NCBI GenBank assembly: GCA_964580575.1
Contig: CAZOLJ010000107.1
Location: 1 to 13,077, forward strand
Length of the DNA stretch: 13,077 bases
DNA from: CAVPDE01 sp964580575
GTDB lineage: Bacteria > Desulfobacterota > DSM-4660 > Desulfatiglandales > HGW-15
Direction of reading: 5' to 3'
Positions 1 to 4,838 of this stretch are shown here, one piece after another. The notes under the pieces were generated by a model. It was given only the letters and a program-made list of their open reading frames with translations, ran no database searches and was not told the DNA's origin. Made by a program: the position numbers and the translations under genes. Each line of letters starts with the position of its first letter. Position 1 is the stretch's first letter.

Positions 1-9
1 CTAGGAAGT

Positions 10-78
10 GCGCAAAACGCTCCAGCTCCTGTGATGGCACTCAATTGTCAATAGAGCCGCGGTTTGCGCCGTTTTTTT
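10..78 (+). terminator. Possible terminator with long-range stem
   Basis: An 11-bp stem with one mismatch can form between bases 10-20 (GCGCAAAACGC) and 59-69 (GCGGTTTGCGC). A G and seven T residues (72-78) follow directly. The 38-nt loop is much longer than usual for an intrinsic terminator, so this may instead be the folded 3' end of an RNA whose body lies left of the window. No gene upstream is visible. This is read from sequence only and the call is weak. Confidence 0.35.
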
Positions 79-174
79 GTCTTATCTGACAAATTTTGGC
101 AGTTTTTTTCGAAGCCGTGAAGATCTTTTTTTTTAACTACATTGAATTATTCAAAAAACTGTACATGCCTCATT

Positions 175-190
175 TGGCAAGGCTTTTGCA
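175..190 (+). promoter_or_regulatory. Sigma-54 (-24/-12) promoter
   Basis: TGGCAAG, four bases, then TTGCA match the RpoN consensus TGGCACG-N4-TTGCW at nearly every conserved position, including the GG and GC dinucleotides with correct spacing. Transcription would start near base 200 on the + strand. No sizeable ORF follows before the terminator at 441-471. Enhancer sites were not identified. Confidence 0.55.
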
Positions 191-199
191 GGGATAGGA

Positions 200-471
200 G
201 GGCGTGTTCGGTTGACGGTTCTTTGAGATCTAGACAATAAACTTCTCGGGTGTGCGTGCATCTTTTCTTTCGGGCATCTCCTGAAATAACGAAATCGTGA
301 GAATGGCACCGGGGACTAAAACGGCACTGTGGGAAGTTTTAAGATAGAGACAAGAAGCAGAGTAGAAAAGGCAATCCATCAGAAGAAACCACAAAGACCC
401 TGTTGAAACGCTAACCATCAGACCAACCCTCCATCCAAGGCAGAGTCCCGCATAAGGACTCTGTTTTTTTT
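200..471 (+). ncRNA. Candidate sigma-54-driven small RNA
   Basis: The stretch between the sigma-54-like promoter and the strong terminator is about 270 nt. On the + strand it has no ORF longer than about 16 codons; the only ATG (304) gives 14 codons without a clear ribosome binding site. A GTG behind a GGAGG at about 197-201 closes after three codons. Promoter plus terminator without an ORF is the pattern of a regulatory RNA, but no known RNA family or riboswitch is recognised. It may equally be the leader or remnant of a lost gene. Confidence 0.3.
441..471 (+). terminator. Strong Rho-independent terminator
   Basis: A perfect 8-bp stem, CAGAGTCC (441-448) with GGACTCTG (456-463), encloses a 7-nt loop and is followed by eight T residues (464-471). 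It ends + strand transcription ahead of the Lys-rich scraps and the oppositely directed DsbA gene. Confidence 0.85.
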
Positions 472-510
472 GGGGCGGGGTCGTCCCAGCCCCCTTTGCC
501 CTCTGAAGTC

Positions 511-631
511 ATGAACGAGCACTCCTCACCTGAGCGTCGTTCGAAAAGATGGAGTTTGAATCGCACAAGAAAAAGCACCCGCCCGGACAAATGAAAAAGA
601 TGGGAAAGGCAGCAAGAAGGATAAGGACTAG
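511..631 (+). pseudogene. Lys-rich small ORF remnant, frame-shifted
   Basis: Three + strand frames look as though they join into one small basic protein. Frame 1 opens with ATG at 511 and stops at 594. Frame 3 (from 549) reads MEFESHKKKHPPGQMKK. From about 599 frame 2 reads GKGSKKDKD and stops at 629-631, touching the DsbA stop codon. One or two single-base indels would unite them. No good ribosome binding site is seen before 511. This may be a decayed small gene or chance A-rich sequence; the family is not recognised. Confidence 0.22.
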
Positions 632-1533
632 CGCTTCTGCCTGATGTAGGCCCAGTCCTGATAAGGAGCTTCGAGTCCGAGGCGCTCCGCTTCTTCGCTG
701 ATCAAGTCTTTCAAGAAGTCTTCGTCGTGGCGCAGGTGGTACATTTTCCCGTTGATGAAGAGAGTGGGAGTGCCTGTGACCTTGGCACGGACCCCTTCCA
801 TCTTGTCTCTCTCAATGAGTGCTTCGATCTTGATGTCTTCCAGATCTTTTTTGAACTGATCCGCATCCATGCCGAGGATCCGGGCATACTCCAGAACACC
901 CTCCATGCTCTGCTTGCTGAAGTCCTTGTAGAGCAGATCGTACATCTCCCAGAATTTCCCCTGCCGGTGGGCCGCCTGAGCGGCCCTTGATGAAAAAAAA
1001 GATCCTGAATGATTTTTCAGGGGGAAATGCTTGAAGAAAAGCCGCACCATGCCGTTTGAATCGTCTACAAGTCTCTTCAGAAGCGGGCTCAATGCCACGC
1101 AATGGGTGCACTTGAATTCCGCGAAGTCAGAAATGATGATTTTGGCTTTTTCGTTTCCCAGAGAGGGGCTGTCCGTGTAGGTGAAGGGCGCTGTCGCTTG
1201 GCTCATGAATTTGGCCCTCTCTTTGGCAAGGAATCCCAGACTCCGCGCAGGCACTCCTTTTGAAACGAGATAGGCCCCGAAATTGGCAAATCGCACCGCT
1301 GTCTTGTCGGGCTTTTCCGCGACCAGGCACTGGAACATCGTGCCTTTGCACTTCCCGTAGTTGGGCTCGCTCTTCAAGACGTCCATGAGTTCGCTTTTGC
1401 GGCTTTCATCCAGCGCCGTCACCCTGGGCAAAAGAGCCCAGGGCACGGAAGGCGAGCTTTCAGAAAAAGCCGATACAGGGCTGCAAACGAACCATAGAGA
1501 CGCTGCCAATATGATCCTGGTAATTTTTTTCAT
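628..1533 (-). CDS. DsbA-like thioredoxin-fold thiol oxidoreductase
   Basis: A 301-residue exported protein. Residues 1-22 form a Sec signal peptide (KK, hydrophobic core, cleavage after PVSA). A DsbA-type thioredoxin fold covers about 118-290, with a redox motif C142-T-H-C145, the helical insert with RAAQAAHRQGKFWEMYDLLY, and the cis-proline loop TGTPTLFINGK (P256). This fits the DSBA/Thioredoxin_4 family, which moves disulfides among periplasmic proteins. An N-terminal extension (about 30-115) carries two more Cys (62, 69). It is the last gene of a three-gene operon: its ATG overlaps the stop of the MauE-like gene by ATGA. The in vivo direction (oxidase, isomerase or reductase) cannot be told; a membrane partner is likely the MauE-like protein (inference). 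Confidence 0.9.
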   Translation of the reverse strand: MKKITRIILAASLWFVCSPVSAFSESSPSVPWALLPRVTALDESRKSELMDVLKSEPNYGKCKGTMFQCLVAEKPDKTAVRFANFGAYLVSKGVPARSLGFLAKERAKFMSQATAPFTYTDSPSLGNEKAKIIISDFAEFKCTHCVALSPLLKRLVDDSNGMVRLFFKHFPLKNHSGSFFSSRAAQAAHRQGKFWEMYDLLYKDFSKQSMEGVLEYARILGMDADQFKKDLEDIKIEALIERDKMEGVRAKVTGTPTLFINGKMYHLRHDEDFLKDLISEEAERLGLEAPYQDWAYIRQKR

Positions 1534-2027
1534 GGTGACTCGGTGTTGTCCTTCCTTGTGCTCAAGAGATTGAAAAGAGAGTAATGACCGCGGTCAAAAA
1601 ACCAAATCAGAATCCCCCAGCAAAACCAGATCACGTCCCAAATCAGTGTCCACAAGGACATCCTTTCGGAATCGGGATTGGTGGCAAAGCACCCGCAGCT
1701 GATATCCAGGCCACGGGCGAGAGCTTGTGTGATGGCGACGGAGAAAACCATCAGCAGCCCGCAGACGATGATCGTGCAGGCCCTGGTCCAGACTCCCAGA
1801 ACCAGGAAAGTTCCGGTGATGACTTCGAGCCAGGGCAGCACGATCGCAATGCCGTTGATGAATCTATAGGGCAAAACCCGGTAATTGGCAATAGTTGTGG
1901 CAAAGGCTTCAGGGTTCTGTATTTTGTCGAGGCTCGCCACAATGAAGACCGCTCCCAGCGCAACCCGCAAAAGAGCGATGAGCAGGGGGTGAGAGAGGGT
2001 GAGGCGCAGTCTTCCGAGCTCGTTCAT
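1530..2027 (-). CDS. MauE/DoxX-family integral membrane protein
   Basis: A 165-residue protein with about four transmembrane segments (about 15-33, 57-78, 82-104, 128-145). It shows the family's features: ALGAVFIVASLDKIQNP, the NYRVLP loop, and GLDISCGCF with a Cys pair C111-G-C113. MauE-type proteins accompany thioredoxin-like MauD/DsbA proteins and are thought to serve in periplasmic disulfide formation or electron transfer. I chose the ATG at 2027 because it lies 5 nt after the rhodanese stop, rather than an upstream start inside that gene. Its stop overlaps the DsbA-like start, so the two are probably translationally coupled. A redox relay between them is inferred from this context. Confidence 0.85.
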   Translation of the reverse strand: MNELGRLRLTLSHPLLIALLRVALGAVFIVASLDKIQNPEAFATTIANYRVLPYRFINGIAIVLPWLEVITGTFLVLGVWTRACTIIVCGLLMVFSVAITQALARGLDISCGCFATNPDSERMSLWTLIWDVIWFCWGILIWFFDRGHYSLFNLLSTRKDNTESP

Positions 2028-2032
2028 GGGGT

Positions 2033-2536
2033 TCACTCGTCGTAAGCTTCCGGGGCTTTGCCAGTGTAGCGGCCTCCGGCCTTGACCCATCCTGCAAATC
2101 CTTTTTCAAGATAAGCCACTCCGTTGATGCCCGCCTGAGCAAGCTCGCCTGCCAAAAGCTTGCTGGCCTCCGAGTCTTCCCTGTTGCAGTGGACGATGAC
2201 GACCTTGAAGTCTCTCAGGCTATCCAGGGTTTCTTTCGACAAGGGTTCGACAAAGGAGTAGGGGATGTGGCGGGCCCCTTCAATGTGGCCTTTCTGGAAA
2301 GCGTCGCTTTTTCTTGCGTCAACGAAAACAGTGCCGGCCTTTCCATAGAGGTTGAGTGCCGTTTGAAGATCCATGGGCAATCCGGGTTTTTCTGAAGAAG
2401 GGCATTGATAGGTCAAAGGAAAAGGCATGACCAAGGGAAGGCGGTCCTCTCTCGCTGCGTTGGTGATGAATGCCAAACTCACAGAAAGAACCAACACAGC
2501 AGCAATTTGTAAAGCGGTTTTCTTGAACTCATTCAT
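2033..2536 (-). CDS. Membrane-anchored rhodanese-like sulfurtransferase
   Basis: A 167-residue protein with an N-terminal hydrophobic helix (about 8-26, signal anchor or signal peptide) followed by one rhodanese domain (about 53-160). Visible motifs are VFVDARKSDAFQKGHIEGARHIP and the active-site loop with C117 (HCNREDS). C117 would carry a persulfide sulfane sulfur, so the protein probably handles sulfane sulfur on the periplasmic side. It is the first gene of the operon with the MauE-like and DsbA-like proteins, which points to thiol or persulfide chemistry. The ribosome site is poor (AGG lies directly against the ATG). Confidence 0.88.
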   Translation of the reverse strand: MNEFKKTALQIAAVLVLSVSLAFITNAAREDRLPLVMPFPLTYQCPSSEKPGLPMDLQTALNLYGKAGTVFVDARKSDAFQKGHIEGARHIPYSFVEPLSKETLDSLRDFKVVIVHCNREDSEASKLLAGELAQAGINGVAYLEKGFAGWVKAGGRYTGKAPEAYDE

Positions 2537-2592
2537 CCTAATCAGCGGACCCGGAGAGAGACCGAGAGGAGGTCTGCGAATTCCGCTTATCC

Positions 2593-2621
2593 AGTATATT
2601 CGAGTTGCAGCCGATTGTTAA
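2593..2621 (-). promoter_or_regulatory. Sigma-70 promoter of the rhodanese operon
   Basis: On the minus strand TTAACA (2616-2621), 17 bases, then TATACT (2593-2598): 5 of 6 matches in each hexamer with ideal spacing. Transcription would begin near 2586, leaving a leader of about 50 nt before the rhodanese ATG. This separates the operon from the DsrE-like gene upstream. Confidence 0.7.
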
Positions 2622-2675
2622 GAATTATGTGACGTCGAAAAAAAGCCTGCTGTCGACACCACTGGCGGACTTAAT

Positions 2676-2699
2676 CCCTCCCCATCACCGATGGGAGGG
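2676..2699. other. GC-rich hairpin in the dsrE-rhodanese gap
   Basis: CCCTCCCCATC and GATGGGAGGG pair over 10 bp with one bulged C and a 3-nt loop. It lies just past the stop of the minus-strand DsrE-like copy 1. A run of seven T on the minus strand occurs about 30 nt further on (2639-2646), not directly after the stem. It may slow or end transcription of that gene, but it is not a canonical terminator. Confidence 0.4.
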
Positions 2700-2742
2700 T
2701 CTGGGGCAGGGCGGTTGGGGTGCCGCAGGGTGAAAAAACGAA

Positions 2743-3054
2743 TCAAAAGGTGAGCACCTTGTCCGCATCCCTGGCAAGCTCATAAAGGTCGTCCATTCAG
2801 CCGATGGGCCAGCTGCTGGATCCCACCAGACCGTGGGATTTCATGCAGACCCCTCAGACGTAGAAATCGCCTTTGAAATTCTCCATCTGGCCCATGACGC
2901 CGAACTGCTCGGTTCCGCTTTTCTCGAAAAGCACCCCTTTCCCCAGCATGAAAACGCTCACTTCGTCTCCTTTTTCGATCCCCACACTAGCCAGCCTCAT
3001 GGCATTGTAAATGCTCTCTCCATCATCGGTCGTGATAATGAACAGGATCTTCAT
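2743..3054 (-). CDS. DsrE-like selenoprotein, copy 1 (two in-frame TGA)
   Basis: DsrE/DsrF-family sulfur-relay protein, 103 codons if both TGA are read. The start MKILFIITTDDGE follows an AAGGAAG ribosome site. The ORF first meets TGA at codon 67 (2854-2856), where cysteine homologues have the first Cys of C-x-x-C, and continues in frame as U67-G-V-C70-M-K-S-H-G. A SECIS-like stem-loop lies 15 nt after it. Codon 86 (2797-2799) is a second TGA where copy 2 has TGG (Trp), and codon 82 is TGG (Trp) where copy 2 has TGT (Cys). The last 17 codons are still protein-like (MDDLYELARDADKVLTF) and end at TGA 2743-2745. So this copy may make an 85-residue selenoprotein, be a recent pseudogene, or be read through twice. 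Function in persulfide handling is inferred from the family. Confidence 0.75.
2821..2838 (-). promoter_or_regulatory. SECIS-like stem-loop in dsrE copy 1
   Basis: In the mRNA, UCCCAC and GUGGGA form a perfect 6-bp stem around the loop GGUCUG. The loop spans nt 25-30 counted from the U of the UGA at codon 67. This lies within the spacing usual for bacterial SECIS, and the loop has the GGUCU seen in the E. coli fdhF SECIS apical loop recognised by SelB. Confidence 0.72.
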
Positions 3055-3106
3055 CGTTGGGTCTTCCTTTCTGATGATGCGTCCGAAAAGGGATAGCGAA
3101 ATGTAG

Positions 3107-3392
3107 ATCAATTACACTAAAATTCAATCATTTGTAAAGGAAATCATCACTGTGGAACCAGGTAAAAGGGGAGGCAAGCCCTGTATTCGAGGTATGCGAA
3201 TAACCGTTTACGACGTTCTTGATTACCTTGCTTCAGGGATGAATTACGATGAGATTCTGGCCGCCTCAAGTGATTTGGATAAGGCGGGGAAATTGTTCAA
3301 CCCACGATATTGAAACTATCCTGCGGGAAAACCTCAGTTCCATCAAAGCGATGAATGAAGATGAAGGCATTGGCATCATAGAGTTGTTTTGA
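3107..3392 (+). pseudogene. DUF433 antitoxin / DUF5615 toxin deletion scar
   Basis: In one frame (GTG at 3152, or an in-frame start further left) the sequence reads VEPGKRGGKPCIRGMRITVY...DVLDYLASGMNYDEILAAS, the N-terminal part of a DUF433 (VapB-like) antitoxin, which then stops early at 3314. In another frame (about 3267-3392) it reads VIWIRRGNCST, then DIETILRENLSSIK, ending GIIELF. That is the C-terminal part of a DUF5615 PIN-like toxin, the usual downstream partner of DUF433. A single out-of-frame deletion near 3262-3268 would have removed the antitoxin's end and the toxin's first half. Neither product should work. Confidence 0.7.
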
Positions 3393-3420
3393 AAAAGCGC
3401 CTCGCATCCCGCTAGGGAAG

Positions 3421-4518
3421 CTACCTCCCGTTCTTTTTCACCTTCGATACAGAATTCCACGCTCTTCGAGTGCTTGCACGCAGGTTGAGCGGGCCTTCGA
3501 ATTCTTCCCATTTGCCGACCGTGGCCGGGCTTACACCGAGAATCCGTGCAAAGCGGGCTTTCGTCAGGTTCAGTTTCTTGCGCAGTCTTGCCAAGACCTT
3601 GCCTGTGACAGGGCGGATCTTCGGAGCAACAGACACAGCTTTTTTCGTTCTTGTCTGGCTTGTCTTGGAAGCAAGAGCAGGGCGACGTTTGGCGGGAGCC
3701 TTGCTCTTTGCCTTTGGTGTCGGACCTCTTGATGGGATTTTTCTTGCTTTGCCGGCAGCGGCCGTCCGCCTCGGATCCGGTTGAGGGATAGGCTCGGGTT
3801 CCCCTTCCGTCACCTCGATTCCGAACAGGTGCGAGAGATCGCTCTCCGCAATGCGCGAGTGTGCGCCGGGCTCGGAGGCATTTGATATAGCCGCAAAGCC
3901 CGCATCGGCGCTGATCAGTTCTTCCTGGTCAACTCCACGCAAGAGAAAAAGCAGCTCGGGCGCCTCGTCAAGCCGTGCTCCCACCCCGTACAGGACCGCG
4001 GCCACGTGCTTGCACATGACTGCCCAGTCAGGGCAAGAGCAGTGGAGACTGATTTCACCCGGAAGAGGGAACAACCCGTTGTCTCGGTCCGTGACCACCG
4101 TCATCACGCTCTGTGAAAGCCTGCCCTGGAGCAATTCGAGGAGTGAACCGATTTGACCGGCACACCGATTCTTGACTTGCCCCCATTTCCTGTCCGGGAG
4201 TTTCTTGATTTCTATGTTCACACGATAGAGTTCGGAACCGCTGACCATGGCGCGAATAGCACCCTCGGCGATTTCAAGGTGGCAAACCGAGCCGTTGCGA
4301 ATGTAGGCACGACCCCGGGGAAGGCGGTTTTCGTAGTCGCTGAATTTCTCCAGGTGATCACACCACGCCTGGCCCCAGAAGGATCGTGCGATCTGCCGGC
4401 CTTCGATCCTTACCGGCTGGATGCACAGCCCCTTCTTTCGAAGTTTTTCCATCTTGCTCCAGGCACGATCTTGCCGCACCGCCACCGGGACATAAGGTTT
4501 CCACGAATACCAACTCAT
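3421..4518 (-). CDS. SWIM zinc-finger protein with C-terminal HTH
   Basis: A 365-residue protein. The start at 4518 is set by a perfect AGGAGG five nt upstream; the longer open frame runs through intergenic repeat sequence. A SWIM zinc finger is visible as C160-S-C162...C169-K-H171 in the form CxCx6CxH. A Pro/Lys/Ala-rich linker (about 240-305) is probably disordered and basic. At about 308-345 there is an XRE-like helix-turn-helix, LTKARFARILGVSPATVGKWE. Bacterial SWIM proteins of this type are commonly encoded next to SNF2-family ATPases, as here, and probably form a DNA-acting pair. The added HTH suggests DNA recognition. The exact process is unknown. Confidence 0.85.
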   Translation of the reverse strand: MSWYSWKPYVPVAVRQDRAWSKMEKLRKKGLCIQPVRIEGRQIARSFWGQAWCDHLEKFSDYENRLPRGRAYIRNGSVCHLEIAEGAIRAMVSGSELYRVNIEIKKLPDRKWGQVKNRCAGQIGSLLELLQGRLSQSVMTVVTDRDNGLFPLPGEISLHCSCPDWAVMCKHVAAVLYGVGARLDEAPELLFLLRGVDQEELISADAGFAAISNASEPGAHSRIAESDLSHLFGIEVTEGEPEPIPQPDPRRTAAAGKARKIPSRGPTPKAKSKAPAKRRPALASKTSQTRTKKAVSVAPKIRPVTGKVLARLRKKLNLTKARFARILGVSPATVGKWEEFEGPLNLRASTRRAWNSVSKVKKNGR

Positions 4519-4591
4519 ATTCCCCTCCTGATGCGCTGTCTTATAAGTTTTGTCTTTGATTTTGGCAACGAATACTTTCTCAAAGCTCGGA

Positions 4592-4753
4592 TATAGAACT
4601 CCAAATCCGAAGCACGAAATCCGAAATAATTCCCAATCTTCTAAATTCAAATGACCAAACCGGTGCAGTGTTGAGTTTCTGCTTTTCAGCAGATGTTTGA
4701 CGTAGGGCTCTTTTGAATTTGTTTCGAGATTCGAAATTCGAGTTTCGGATTTC
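4592..4753. repeat. Intergenic inverted-repeat-like element
   Basis: The 320-nt gap between the SWIM and SNF2 genes holds no credible gene. Its left side repeats the words AAATCCGAA and GAAATCCGAAAT, and its right side holds TTCGAGATTCGAAATTCGAG and TTTCGGATTTC. The two sides are partly complementary, with a small hairpin in the middle (TCTGCT/AGCAGA, 4678-4693). This style of TTCGAATTT-rich spacer recurs in some deltaproteobacterial and other environmental genomes (from memory, not searched). It could fold in the SNF2-SWIM transcript. Confidence 0.45.
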
Positions 4754-4838
4754 CGTGTCTCTGGGAAGTGCAAGAAACAGGGCGTATGACACAATTTCAA
4801 ATTACCATTCTTGCGGGCAGAGTTTTTGAGACACGGCA

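Noticed and set aside
230..418. 62-codon minus-strand ORF with GGAGGG 8 nt before its ATG
   Set aside because: It lies antisense to the candidate sigma-54 transcript, has no recognisable domain and a mixed, unconvincing composition. The ribosome site alone is not enough to call it a gene.
2743..3054. Both dsrE genes as ordinary nonsense pseudogenes
   Set aside because: Two copies share the same TGA at the redox-Cys position, with a conserved stem-loop and a conserved in-frame C-terminus; independent random nonsense mutations would not look like this. The second TGA in copy 1 remains ambiguous.
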